NCBI GenBank assembly: GCA_003248075.1
Contig: QJYK01000280.1
Span: 1 to 64,000, forward strand
Length of the DNA stretch: 64,000 nucleotides
Origin: Gemmatimonadota bacterium
GTDB taxonomy: Bacteria; Gemmatimonadota; Gemmatimonadetes; Longimicrobiales; Gaopeijiaceae
Reading direction: 5' to 3'
Position numbers and translations under genes: made by a program. Under the pieces are notes generated by a model. That model saw only the letters and a program-made list of their open reading frames with translations. It was not told the DNA's origin and searched no databases. Position 1 is the stretch's first letter. Each line of letters opens with the position of its first letter. Shown here in pieces: positions 37,660 to 47,378 of the stretch.

Positions 37660-38280
37660 CTACTCGGCGCGCGCGACCTGCCCGGAGCCGCGTGTCAGCT
37701 CGGCGACCGCGTCGCGGAACGCCGCCTCGGACACCCCGGGTACCGCGCACAGGACGCGGACGTCCGCGCCGAACTCCTCCGACTCGACCAAGGCCTCGGT
37801 GTCGTCCAGCAGGCGATGGAGTCGCTCGACATCGGGGTATCCCACGGTGACCCGCAACCGGACCCGGACGACGCGCTCCTCGGTGGGAAGGGAGGCGAGA
37901 GCCAGGTTCACTCCGCCGGCGTAGGCGCGGCTCAGCCCTCCGGTCCCCAGCTTCACGCCCCCGAAGTACCGCGTGCACACAGCGACGATCTCGCCGACTC
38001 CCGAATGGAGCAGCGCGGTCAGCATCGGGCGCCCGGCGGTCCCGTGGGGCTCGCCGTCGTCGCTCATTCCGATGTGGGTCATCGACCCGGGCGGACCAGC
38101 GACGAAGGCCCAGCAGTGGTGCGTGGCGTCCGGAAGCTCCTCCCGGACCCGGGCGACGAAGGTGTGCGCAGCACGTGCGTCGGGGGCATGCGCCGCGGTG
38201 GTGACGAAGCGACTCCGCTGAATCGTCTGCTCGACCCGGTGGACCCGGGCGGGGATCCGGTAGCGCGCCGGGTCCGTCAC
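37660..38280 (-). CDS. yigZ: YigZ/IMPACT family protein
   Basis: FVARVREELPDATHHCWAFV...GMSDDGEPHGTAGRPMLTALL...CTRYFGGVKLGTGGLSRAYAGG; GTG start. Confidence 0.9.
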   Translation of the reverse strand: MTDPARYRIPARVHRVEQTIQRSRFVTTAAHAPDARAAHTFVARVREELPDATHHCWAFVAGPPGSMTHIGMSDDGEPHGTAGRPMLTALLHSGVGEIVAVCTRYFGGVKLGTGGLSRAYAGGVNLALASLPTEERVVRVRLRVTVGYPDVERLHRLLDDTEALVESEEFGADVRVLCAVPGVSEAAFRDAVAELTRGSGQVARAE

Positions 38281-38293
38281 CCGACGGCCCGCC

Positions 38294-39802
38294 TCAGCGC
38301 AGGGGTCCCGGGCGCAGCTCCGCGTCCACGGCACGGCCCGCCTCGGCGGAGATCTCGGCCAGCGCCTCGATATCCTCCTGCCCCGTCCGGAAGTTCACGA
38401 TGCACATGCGCAGCAGGTAGCGCTCGCCCAGCACCGCGTTGGAGACGAAGGCACGGCCCTCGCGCTCGAGCCGCCCCAGCACCGCCTCGTTGAGCGCGCT
38501 CAGATACGTCTCCACCTCCGCCTCCCCGACCCGCGCGCGCAGATCGCGCGGCACGTACCGGTACGTCGTGATGCTCAGGCCCTGGGTGAACGCCTCCAGC
38601 TCCTCGTGCTCGGCGGCGATGCCGTGGAAGCGACGCGCGAGCTCGATGTCGTCGTCCAGCATCTGCCGGAAGCCCTGCCGGCCGGCCTGCCGGAGGGACA
38701 GCCAGACCTTGAGCGCCCGGAAGCCGCGGGAGTTCTGGATGCCGTGCTCGTAGAAGTTGGTCACCTCGCTCGACATGTGGAAATAGTCGGGATTGTACGA
38801 GAAGGCTCTGGGGAGCGCCTCCGGATCGCGCACCAGCGTACACCCGGCCTCGAGCGGAGCATACAGCCACTTGTGCGGATCGAGCGCGACGGAATCCGCC
38901 GACGACAGAGCACGCAGATCGTCGGGTGCGCTCGAGGCGGCCGCAGCGAACGCGCCGTACGCACCGTCGACGTGCATCCACATGCCGAACTCGTCGCACA
39001 GAGAGCGGATCTCTGGCAGCTGGTCGACCGCACCGGTACCGACGGATCCGGCCGTCCCCACCACGAAGAAGGGTCGTGCGCCCGCGGCGACGTCCTCCTC
39101 GATGCGGGACCTCAGCACACGGATATCCATCCGATGCCGGGCATCGGTCGGAATCCAACGTACCGAGTCCGTTCCCAGCCCGGCGAGGTCCACGACCTTC
39201 CTGAGCCAATGGTGCGTGCCCGCGGACGTGTACACCCGCAGGGGCAGGGATCCTTCCCCGGCCATGCCGCGCTCGGCCACGGGCCAATCGGCGATCGCAG
39301 CCCGCGCGGCCCAGAAGCCGAGCATGTTGGCGACCTGCCCCCCGCTGGTCAGAATGCCGCGCCCACTGGTCGGGAAACCGACCAGCTCCGAGATCCAGCG
39401 GATCGCCTGCAGCTCGATCTCCGACGCACCCGGCGACAGCGACCATCCGCCCACGTTCGGATTGATTCCGGAGGCCAGAAAGTCGCCGAGCACGCCGATC
39501 GGCGCCGGACCCGCGGTGATGTACCCGAAGAAGCGGGGGTGCCCGTTGAACGTCGAGTTGTCGATGAGGAGGCGGGTCGTCTCGGCGAGCAGCGCTTCGG
39601 GGTCCATCCCCTCCTCGGGGAGCCCGGCCTGCGAGCCCATCGCCTCACGGATCTCGTCCAACGTCTTCCCCGGCGCGACGGGGCGCTCGCCGATCGTATC
39701 CCAGAGGTCGGCCAGATCGTCCACCAGCCGGTGTCCGGCGCGGCGGAAGGCGTCGGCATCCATGTGCAGGGGCGTCGTGCGGCCCCTGAGTGAGTCGGTC
39801 AT
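38294..39802 (-). CDS. PLP-dependent amino acid decarboxylase (group II aromatic amino acid decarboxylase-like)
   Basis: NGHPRFFGYITAGPAPIGVLGDFL, HVDGAYGAFAAAA, SVALDPHKWLYAPLEAG (PLP lysine). Confidence 0.93.
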   Translation of the reverse strand: MTDSLRGRTTPLHMDADAFRRAGHRLVDDLADLWDTIGERPVAPGKTLDEIREAMGSQAGLPEEGMDPEALLAETTRLLIDNSTFNGHPRFFGYITAGPAPIGVLGDFLASGINPNVGGWSLSPGASEIELQAIRWISELVGFPTSGRGILTSGGQVANMLGFWAARAAIADWPVAERGMAGEGSLPLRVYTSAGTHHWLRKVVDLAGLGTDSVRWIPTDARHRMDIRVLRSRIEEDVAAGARPFFVVGTAGSVGTGAVDQLPEIRSLCDEFGMWMHVDGAYGAFAAAASSAPDDLRALSSADSVALDPHKWLYAPLEAGCTLVRDPEALPRAFSYNPDYFHMSSEVTNFYEHGIQNSRGFRALKVWLSLRQAGRQGFRQMLDDDIELARRFHGIAAEHEELEAFTQGLSITTYRYVPRDLRARVGEAEVETYLSALNEAVLGRLEREGRAFVSNAVLGERYLLRMCIVNFRTGQEDIEALAEISAEAGRAVDAELRPGPLR

Positions 39803-39942
39803 CGTCACCTGTTCCATGATTCCCATTGGTGTATCGCCCTCGAGCCGTGTCCGCGGAGCCAGGCGGTGTCCCTCGGGGAACACCGCGCTTCTCCTCGAGT
39901 TACCGGAATCGAGGGGTCGGGGGCTCTCGGCCGCTCGGCCGC

Positions 39943-40716
39943 TCAGTCCCCCGCCATGCGATCGAGGAACTGCCGTTCGGCCTGGGACAGGCTCCGGGCT
40001 CCCGTCGACGCGACCTTCTCCAGCAGGCGCTCGACCTCCTCCCGGTTGATCTGGTGCAGCTCCTCGAGCCGGATCTTCTTCCAACGGGCCGTCGCCGCCC
40101 GGTCCGAAAGCCCGTTGGACTGAGGCGCCATCGCGCGCTGGAAAGCACGCCGGTCCTTTCCCTTGTGCCATTCCGACCACTTCAGGAACGCGAATGCGAA
40201 CACGAGGCCGCCGAGATGCGCGAAGTGGGCCGTGCGCGACGCGGACCCACTGACTCCCATGTACAGGGATCCCACGACCAGCAGCACCGCGAGCAGCCAC
40301 GCCTCCACGGGGAGGATCATCCAGAGTAAGATGCGCTCGCGTGGCCAGAACATCGCGAAGCCCAGCAGCACGCCGAACACCGCGCCGGACGCGCCCACTA
40401 CCGGAATGCGGTACGCGAAGAAGAAACTGAAGACGGCGCCGCCGATCCCCGACAGGAAGTAGAGCCAGAGAAAGGTGCGGCCGCCGAGCCGATCCTCGAG
40501 GCGCGGGCCGAAGAAATACAGCCCCAACATGTTGAAGAAGACGTGGCCGAAGCCCACGTGAAGGAACATGTACGTCACCAGCGTCCAGGGGCGCTGCAGG
40601 ACCGCGAACGGGAACAGCTCGAAGACGAAGAACAGCTGGGACCCCGGCTGCGCCAGCAGGAACATGACGACGTTCGCGATGAGGAGTCGCTTGACCCATG
40701 GGGTGAGCGGCATCAT
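39943..40716 (-). CDS. Rhomboid family intramembrane serine protease
   Basis: HVGFGHVFFNMLGLYFFGPRLEDRLG, GASGAVFGVLLGF catalytic motif, TM-rich. Confidence 0.93.
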   Translation of the reverse strand: MMPLTPWVKRLLIANVVMFLLAQPGSQLFFVFELFPFAVLQRPWTLVTYMFLHVGFGHVFFNMLGLYFFGPRLEDRLGGRTFLWLYFLSGIGGAVFSFFFAYRIPVVGASGAVFGVLLGFAMFWPRERILLWMILPVEAWLLAVLLVVGSLYMGVSGSASRTAHFAHLGGLVFAFAFLKWSEWHKGKDRRAFQRAMAPQSNGLSDRAATARWKKIRLEELHQINREEVERLLEKVASTGARSLSQAERQFLDRMAGD

Positions 40717-40732
40717 CGGTGCGCCCTCCACA

Positions 40733-43462
40733 TCATCGTCCGTTCCTCCCGTTCCCGGGCGTCTCTTCGTCCGCGGGCTCTTCCGGCCGCCTCCAGAAGG
40801 CGCCGTTGTCCGGGGCCGTGGCGGCGATCGCGCGAGTGTACAGGGCGGCGTTGAACAGGACCTTGAAGGTCCCGAACGGCTGGCCGCGCCACTGCGGCTT
40901 CATGCCCAGAAGGACCACGCGTCCGTCACCGTGGCGGACGTCGACGGCGGCCGCGTACCCCTGGACGTACTCCTCGCCCAGGAAGTAGCCGGACAGCAGG
41001 GGGGAGCCCTCGTCCGGATACTTCGCCAACACGCGACCCTCGAAGCCCTCCTCCGTGGTGAACGCGGGGCTGCGCCCGACGAAGACCTTGGAGCGCTCGG
41101 GCATCCCGCTCATCACCGGCTGCGAGGCGTCGACGAGGAGCTCCACGATGGCGCCGCTCGCGAAGAACTGCTCCCGCTCCAGGTCTTCCGTCACGTCCCG
41201 GACCGGCAGGTGCAGCCGCTCGATCGCGAAGCGGCTCGACCCGTTGATGGTGACGAGCGTGCCGCCGGCGCGCACGAAGGCATCCAGCTCACGCACCCCC
41301 TGCTCGCCGATGCCCCCGGCGTATCTCGGCGGGACCGAGCCGGTCTCGAAGCCCTCCAGGATCTGGTTGGCGCTCATGTCAGCGATCACGATCACGTCGT
41401 ACCGGGCGGCGAGCTCCCCGGCACGCACGTCCGCGTTCCGGAGGCTCGTGAACGGTAACCCATACATCTCCAGGAGCCATCGGGTCCATCCCTCGTCCAT
41501 GGAGGCGTTCCAGGGGCGGTAGAGCCCGATGCGGGGCGCCGTGACCCGGTCCCCCGGTGCCGAGCTGCTGGCGGCCCGCAGCGCGAGGTCGCGTACCATG
41601 GTCTGGCGGGCGGAGGCCGAAAGCCCCGAGACCACCCAACGCCCGCTGGTCCCCGCCGATCCGGAATCCGCCGCGGCGACGCCCGTCGCGAAGCCCACCG
41701 TCGCCCCGGCGGCCCAGGCCCTCGACAGCGCCCGGTAGCTGTTGTTCTGGGCCGGGTCGAGCACCAGCGAGCCGCCTCCGCCGGCAACGACCCCCGCGGG
41801 GGGGACAATCGCGCGTGCAACAGGGTGCGTGTCGAAGCCGACGTCCGGCGGAGAGTCGAACGGGGCCGCGTCGCCCTCCGCGCTCCACGGCAGGGGCTCG
41901 ACCCGGAGCTCCTCGAGCGCGGCGCGCACGTCGGCGTCCAGGGGGGAACGAGCCTCGACGACATGGACGTCGAACAGATAGGGGAGCGTCCAGCCGGACA
42001 CGTCGTACGGCTGCTCCGGAGGGCCTTCCGGGTACTCGCGCAGGTCGGGATAGTCCTGCACGGCGAAGAGCTGATGCGCGAAGTTCGCGTTCGGCTGATC
42101 CATGGGGATGACCCAGGTTCCCGCCGGATGGCGGACCCCGTCCACGGTCACCGCCGCCGAGAGGCGCTTCACCTCGACGTCGTTGTAGGCCAGGCGGCGC
42201 AGCATCTCCACCGCCGCCACCGGATCGCGCTGGTCCGTGGGCACGAAGTACGCGTACGGCGGGCCCTCCCGGTACGTCGCCGTCACGTCGCGCGCGGCCT
42301 GGTAGCGGTTGAACAGGAGGTCGTTCTTGTACTTGGCAGCCACGTCCAGCACCGAGATCGACGCGGTGAGCATGTAGTCGATCGCATCGCGGATACGCCA
42401 CCAGCCACCCTCCCAGGGGCTCGCGTACAGGGACTGGGGCCGGAGGTCGCGGGCGCGCTCGGGGAAGTCTGCGACCGTGTAGAAGTGAGGCGTGGCGTAG
42501 CGATAGAGGCCCGTCTCCGTCAGGAGCGACGCGACATTGTGGAAGTTGTTCGCATGGTCCATGAAGCCCGGATACCAGTTGTCGAAGCCGGTCCCCATGT
42601 GCACCGCGCCCTTCTGGCCCCGCTCCTCGAGCGCCTGGGCCATGGCCATGCCGATCAGGTTGACCGTCCGCCACATGAGCGGGTGCACGTTCGGGCTGAT
42701 CGGCTCCGCGAAGGGCGGGATCCAGATCCGGGCCGGGAATGGCGCGGTCTGGTGATGGTTGTAAACGATCTGCGGCTCCCAGTACCGGTCCACGCGCGTG
42801 ACCGCGCGCGACTCGATCTGGTTGATCATGTAGCCGTCGCGGTTGTTGTCGTGCCCGATGTACTTCTGGTACAGGAACGGCGTCGGCGACACCTCGAAGG
42901 GCGTGCCCAGGTTCGACTCGTACCAATCCGAGACCATGGTCTGGCCGTCGGGGTTGATGCTGATCCAGAGCACGAGGATCACGTTCTCGAGGATCGCCGC
43001 GATCTCCGGGTCGTCGTCTCCGGTCACGAGATCGTAGGCGAGCTGGATCGTGTGCTGCGCGTGCGCCACCTCGGTGGCGTGCAGCCCGCCGTCGATGTGA
43101 ACGATGGCCCGGCCTTGGGCGGCGAGACGTCGGGCTTCGTCGGGCGTCATGGCGCCGGGATAGGCCAGCCTCCGCGCGATGTCGCGGTAGCGCTCCACGT
43201 CCCGCAGGTTCGCTGCGGACGAGATCAGCGCCACGTACCAGGGCCTGCCGAAGGACGTGCGCCCGATCTCCCGGAGCTCCAGACGGTCGGTCGCGGCATC
43301 CAGCCGTTGGAAGTACGCCAACGCCTCCTCGTACGTGGCGAGGTGGAAGTCCGCGCCCACCGGGAATCCCAGCACCGACTCCGGAGTCGGCACCTGGGCG
43401 GTCGCCGACGCGGGAAGGAGCGCGAGAACCAGCGAGAGCAGCGCGATTCGACGTGGGTCGGT
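40733..43462 (-). CDS. M14 family zinc carboxypeptidase, secreted, with C-terminal amidotransferase-like region
   Basis: Signal peptide ALLPASATAQ; GGLHATEVAHAQHTIQLAYDL (HxxE); C-terminal AARYDVIVIADMSANQIL..., FVRAGGTLVTINGSS. Confidence 0.88.
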   Translation of the reverse strand, partial: TDPRRIALLSLVLALLPASATAQVPTPESVLGFPVGADFHLATYEEALAYFQRLDAATDRLELREIGRTSFGRPWYVALISSAANLRDVERYRDIARRLAYPGAMTPDEARRLAAQGRAIVHIDGGLHATEVAHAQHTIQLAYDLVTGDDDPEIAAILENVILVLWISINPDGQTMVSDWYESNLGTPFEVSPTPFLYQKYIGHDNNRDGYMINQIESRAVTRVDRYWEPQIVYNHHQTAPFPARIWIPPFAEPISPNVHPLMWRTVNLIGMAMAQALEERGQKGAVHMGTGFDNWYPGFMDHANNFHNVASLLTETGLYRYATPHFYTVADFPERARDLRPQSLYASPWEGGWWRIRDAIDYMLTASISVLDVAAKYKNDLLFNRYQAARDVTATYREGPPYAYFVPTDQRDPVAAVEMLRRLAYNDVEVKRLSAAVTVDGVRHPAGTWVIPMDQPNANFAHQLFAVQDYPDLREYPEGPPEQPYDVSGWTLPYLFDVHVVEARSPLDADVRAALEELRVEPLPWSAEGDAAPFDSPPDVGFDTHPVARAIVPPAGVVAGGGGSLVLDPAQNNSYRALSRAWAAGATVGFATGVAAADSGSAGTSGRWVVSGLSASARQTMVRDLALRAASSSAPGDRVTAPRIGLYRPWNASMDEGWTRWLLEMYGLPFTSLRNADVRAGELAARYDVIVIADMSANQILEGFETGSVPPRYAGGIGEQGVRELDAFVRAGGTLVTINGSSRFAIERLHLPVRDVTEDLEREQFFASGAIVELLVDASQPVMSGMPERSKVFVGRSPAFTTEEGFEGRVLAKYPDEGSPLLSGYFLGEEYVQGYAAAVDVRHGDGRVVLLGMKPQWRGQPFGTFKVLFNAALYTRAIAATAPDNGAFWRRPEEPADEETPGNGRNGR

Positions 43463-43553
43463 CATGGAGGGCTGCATCGGTCCGGTCGGGGGTGCGGAAA
43501 CGCCCAAAGGTGTCGCGAACCGGGAACCGTGGCCAGTGCGGGACGAACCGGGG

Positions 43554-43583
43554 TTGACCTATGTAGATTCGCATCTATATACT
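43554..43583 (+). promoter_or_regulatory. Sigma70-type promoter with palindromic operator in spacer (PadR-ADOP module 3)
   Basis: TTGACC-N18-TATACT; spacer holds imperfect palindrome ATGTAGAT TCGC ATCTATAT including ATTCGCAT (43567-43574). Confidence 0.65.
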
Positions 43584-43633
43584 AGCGCGCATAGCCGGAA
43601 CCGCCGGTTCCTCGTCGCCCAGGGAGATATCCG

Positions 43634-43978
43634 ATGACGCCCGAGCGCAGGAGCGTTCCCGCGACCCTCAGCTACAACGGGGCCCTCGTGCTCCAGGCCC
43701 TGGTCCAGGGTCGGCGCTACGGGTTCGAGATCATGCGTGCCACCGGGCTTCCCAGCGGGACCATCTATCCGCTCCTGCGACGACTGGAGGCGTCGGGGCT
43801 GGTGTCCTCCAGCTGGGAAGAGCTGCAGGAGGCGCACGAGGAGGGTCGTCCGCCCCGGCGCTACTACCGTGTCGCGGGGCCGGGCCGCACCGCTCTGGCG
43901 GAGGCGCGTCAGCGCCTGATGGCGCAGCAAGCGCTCTTCACGGGGTCCCCCGCCCCGACGGGTGACTCCGGGGCGTAA
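43634..43978 (+). CDS. PadR family transcriptional regulator
   Basis: LSYNGALVLQALVQGRRYGFEIMRATGLPSGTIYPLLRRLEASGLVSSSWEE. Confidence 0.93.
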   Translation: MTPERRSVPATLSYNGALVLQALVQGRRYGFEIMRATGLPSGTIYPLLRRLEASGLVSSSWEELQEAHEEGRPPRRYYRVAGPGRTALAEARQRLMAQQALFTGSPAPTGDSGA

Positions 43979-43981
43979 CCG

Positions 43982-46723
43982 ATGAGAGGACGGGTCCTAC
44001 ACAGGATCGCGCGGATGCTCGTGCGCCTGGCGTCTCTGGGCGCGCCGCGCTCCGAGCGGGGGCGGATGAGGACGGAATGGGAGGCGGAGATCGCCCACGA
44101 GGACGTCGAGCCCGGCTGGACGGTGGTGAGGACGGCGGTGGGGGCGTTCGCAGACGCCCGGGCGCTGCGGACCCTGGAGCACGGACAACGGGAGGGGACG
44201 ATGGGAACGTGGGTCAGCGGTTGGACTCGAGACCTGCGCGTGGCCGCGCGCGGTCTGCTGCGCGCGCCGGCGTTTTCGGCGACGGCGGTGGTCACGCTGG
44301 CGCTGGGCATGGGCGGGAGCGCCGCGATCTGGTCGCTCCTCGACCGCATCGTGCTCGACCCGCTTCCCTACCCCGAGCCGGAGCGGCTGGTGCAGCTGGA
44401 GAACCAGGTCCCGGGACTCGAGCCCGGAGCGGTGTGGAACCTGTCGACGGCCCAGTACGTCTACTTCACCGACCACCTGACCTCGGTGTCCGCCCTCGGA
44501 CTGTATCGCGGCGAGGGGGGCAACGTCACGACTCCGTCCGGGCCGATGCGCGCGCGCTCCGTGGTCGTGACGGCCACGATGATGGACCTGCTGGGCGCGC
44601 GGGCCCTGGCGGGACGCCTGATCACGCCCGAGGACGACACACCGGGCGCGAGCGCGGTCGCGCTGATCTCGGAGGGGTTCTGGGAGCGCGTGCTCGGGCG
44701 GGACCCCGGGGCAGTCGGACGCACCCTGTCCCTGAACGACGAGCCCGTCGAGATCATCGGCGTCCTGGACGGGCTCGTCGAACTGCCGGGGTTCGAGGTG
44801 GGTGAGCTGCCGGACCTCTGGCTCCCCATGCGGGTGGACCGGGCCGGGCCGTTCTGGAACAGCCACGTCTACCCGGCCATGGCCCGCCTCGCGCCGGACG
44901 CCACGCCGGCCACCGTCGAGGTGGAGCTGGAACGACTCACGGCGCGCCTACCCGAATCGTTCCCCAACGCCTACAGCCAGTCGTTCTTCGACCGTTACGG
45001 ATTCCGTACACAGGCCGTCCCGCTCAAGCAGGCAGTTCTGGGTGACATGGCGGACAACCTGTGGATCCTGCTCGGTGCCGTCGGTCTCGTGATGCTGATC
45101 GCCTGCGCGAACGTGGCGAACCTGTTCGTGGTGCGCATGGACGGCCGCTCCCACGAGCTGGGCATCCGCGCTGCGCTCGGCGCGAGCCGTCCGGCGATCG
45201 CGCGCTACCTTCTGCTCGAGGGGCTGACGCTGTCGCTCGCCGGCGGGGTCGCGGGCACCGTGCTGGGTGCCTGGGCCCTCCCCACGCTGGCGAGGATGGC
45301 GCCCACCGGCGTGCCGCGCATCCACCGGGCGGGGATCGGGGCAGGGACGATCGGGGTCATGCTCGCCCTGTCGCTCGCGGTGGGCCTGCTGCTCACGGCG
45401 TGGCCACTCCTCACGCAGGGCAGGCGCGGCGCTCGTGGCGCGCTCGTCGGTAGCGCCCGGGGCGCCTCGGTCGGGCGAGAGCGCCAGGCGTTGCGCTCCG
45501 CGCTGGTGATCGCGCAGGTAGCGCTGGCGCTCACTCTGGTCGTCGGAGCCGGGCTGCTCGTCCGCACCCTGCAGAGCCTGCACGCCACCGAGCTCGGGTT
45601 CGAGCCGGCCGGCGTGCTCGCGGCGGACATCTACCTGAGCCCACAACGCTACCCGGACGACGCGGCGGTGTGGGGCTTCTACCGCGAGGCGCTCGACCGC
45701 ATCCGTGCCCTTCCCGGCGTCGCCGCGGCGGGTTTCGGCGAGCAGGTTCCGGTCGAGGGGGGGTTCGGGTGCACCGTGCAGGGCTTCGAGGACGAGACCG
45801 TGTACCAGAAGGTGAAGGACGCGGGGATGACCACCTGCGCCGGCGAGATGGCCGTGACTCCCGGATACCTCGAGGCGCTCGGCATACCGCTCCTCGAGGG
45901 GCGTGGGCTCGAGGACGGCGACAACGACGAGCCCGGCCGTGCCGCGGTGGTCGTCAGCAGGGCGTTCGCGGAGCGATTCTGGCCGGGACGCGAGCCCCTC
46001 GGTCAGGGCGTCGCGCCCGGAGGACGCACGCGGGGTCCCTTCTACCACGCGGTGGGCGTGGCCGGAGACGTTCCCAAGAGCTCGACGGAGGCGGCGGCAC
46101 CCCTGAGTCAGGTGGCCATCGCGATCTACTACCCGATGATATACGACCCGAACGTGCAGGGTCGTTGGGGGTGGTGGCCGGGCACCGGCACCCTGGTCGT
46201 CCGGAGCGGGGCGGCGGACCCGACCGCGCTGTTCGGATCGATCCGTCGGATCGTCTCCGAGGTGGACACGGAGGTGCCCCTCGCAAACCTGCGGTCGATG
46301 GACGATGTCGTCGCGCGGGCCAACGCGAAGATCGCCTTCGTTTCCGTGCTGCTCGCGATCGCGGCAGCGGTCGCCCTCGCGCTGGCGTCGGTGGGGCTCT
46401 ACGGGGTGATCTCGTTCGTGGTGGGGCGTCGAACCCGGGAGATCGGCATGCGGCTCGCCGTCGGCGCCGATCCCGGTCGGGTCCTGCGGATGGTGGTGGG
46501 CCGCTCCCTCGGGCTGGTGACCGCCGGGCTCGCCATCGGTGTGCTCCTCGCCCTCGGCTCCGCCAGGGTGCTGCGAGGTTTGCTCGTGGGCGTGGCGGCG
46601 ACGGACCCGCTCTCCTATGCGCTGGCGTCCGGCCTGCTCGCGGCCGTGGCCCTGCTCGCGACGTGGCTTCCGGCCCGGCGCGCGGCCCGGGTGGATCCGG
46701 TCGAGGCACTGCGGGCGGAGTAG
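43982..46723 (+). CDS. ADOP-type ABC transporter permease
   Basis: WTRDLRVAARGLLRAPAFSATAVVTLALGMGGSAAIWSLLDRI...; two FtsX units; C-terminal WLPARRAARVDPVEALRAE. Confidence 0.93.
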   Translation: MRGRVLHRIARMLVRLASLGAPRSERGRMRTEWEAEIAHEDVEPGWTVVRTAVGAFADARALRTLEHGQREGTMGTWVSGWTRDLRVAARGLLRAPAFSATAVVTLALGMGGSAAIWSLLDRIVLDPLPYPEPERLVQLENQVPGLEPGAVWNLSTAQYVYFTDHLTSVSALGLYRGEGGNVTTPSGPMRARSVVVTATMMDLLGARALAGRLITPEDDTPGASAVALISEGFWERVLGRDPGAVGRTLSLNDEPVEIIGVLDGLVELPGFEVGELPDLWLPMRVDRAGPFWNSHVYPAMARLAPDATPATVEVELERLTARLPESFPNAYSQSFFDRYGFRTQAVPLKQAVLGDMADNLWILLGAVGLVMLIACANVANLFVVRMDGRSHELGIRAALGASRPAIARYLLLEGLTLSLAGGVAGTVLGAWALPTLARMAPTGVPRIHRAGIGAGTIGVMLALSLAVGLLLTAWPLLTQGRRGARGALVGSARGASVGRERQALRSALVIAQVALALTLVVGAGLLVRTLQSLHATELGFEPAGVLAADIYLSPQRYPDDAAVWGFYREALDRIRALPGVAAAGFGEQVPVEGGFGCTVQGFEDETVYQKVKDAGMTTCAGEMAVTPGYLEALGIPLLEGRGLEDGDNDEPGRAAVVVSRAFAERFWPGREPLGQGVAPGGRTRGPFYHAVGVAGDVPKSSTEAAAPLSQVAIAIYYPMIYDPNVQGRWGWWPGTGTLVVRSGAADPTALFGSIRRIVSEVDTEVPLANLRSMDDVVARANAKIAFVSVLLAIAAAVALALASVGLYGVISFVVGRRTREIGMRLAVGADPGRVLRMVVGRSLGLVTAGLAIGVLLALGSARVLRGLLVGVAATDPLSYALASGLLAAVALLATWLPARRAARVDPVEALRAE

Positions 46724-46731
46724 CGCGAGCC

Positions 46732-47265
46732 TCAGTCGCGCCGGACCCTGTACCGGAGCATCACGCACCCTCCGTCGATCTGCCGACAGGAGATCAGCTC
46801 GAGATCGGTCTGCCGGCCCGGATCGAGGAAGAGCGGGATCCCCGAGCCCAGCAGGACGGGGTGGACGTTGAGGCCCACCTCGTCGACGACGCCGGCGGCG
46901 AAGAGGGAGCTCGCGAGCTCCCCTCCGCCCAACAGGCAGATGTCACCTCCGTCCGCCTCCTTCATCCGACGCACGAAGCCTGGGGCGTCCGACGAGACGA
47001 GCTCGGCGCCCCGAACCGAGCCCGCCTCCAGGGTCCTGGAGAAGACGTATCCTTTGATCCCCCCTCCGGATCCACCCCCGCTCCCGGAGGCGGCCGCGAC
47101 CTCCCAGGTCTTCCGGCCCATCAGCACCGCATCGATCCCCGACCAGTAATCCCGCATGATCTCCCGGGCGTCCTCGCTGAAGTGGAGCCAATCGACCGCC
47201 CCATCGCTTCGCGCGATGAAGCCGTCCAGGGAGCAGGCGGCGCCGTAGGTGACGCATCGGGACAT
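46732..47265 (-). CDS. Dihydrofolate reductase family protein (RibD C-terminal-like)
   Basis: MSRCVTYGAACSLDGFIARSDGAVDWLHF...VLMGRKTWEVA...DICLLGGGELASSLFAAGVVDEVGLNVHPVLLGSGIPLF. Confidence 0.93.
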   Translation of the reverse strand: MSRCVTYGAACSLDGFIARSDGAVDWLHFSEDAREIMRDYWSGIDAVLMGRKTWEVAAASGSGGGSGGGIKGYVFSRTLEAGSVRGAELVSSDAPGFVRRMKEADGGDICLLGGGELASSLFAAGVVDEVGLNVHPVLLGSGIPLFLDPGRQTDLELISCRQIDGGCVMLRYRVRRD

Positions 47266-47324
47266 GGTTCCTCCCGGGATGGAGCGCGACGTGGCGGTTG
47301 GCGATGCGCGCCTTCGAGGCTAAT

Positions 47325-47363
47325 CTAAATGGAAATTCAATAACTAACTGAATCTCGATTTAG
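47325..47363. promoter_or_regulatory. Imperfect inverted repeat between divergent DHFR-like and TetR genes; putative TetR operator
   Basis: CTAAATGGAAATTC (47325-47338) / GAATCTCGATTTAG (47350-47363), 12/14 complementary, in an AT-rich island. Confidence 0.5.
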
Positions 47364-47378
47364 AAATTCGCAAGGGCG

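Noticed and set aside
39827-40699. N-terminal extension of the 801-aa decarboxylase ORF
   Set aside because: Shadow of the rhomboid gene in another frame; decarboxylase homology begins near 39802
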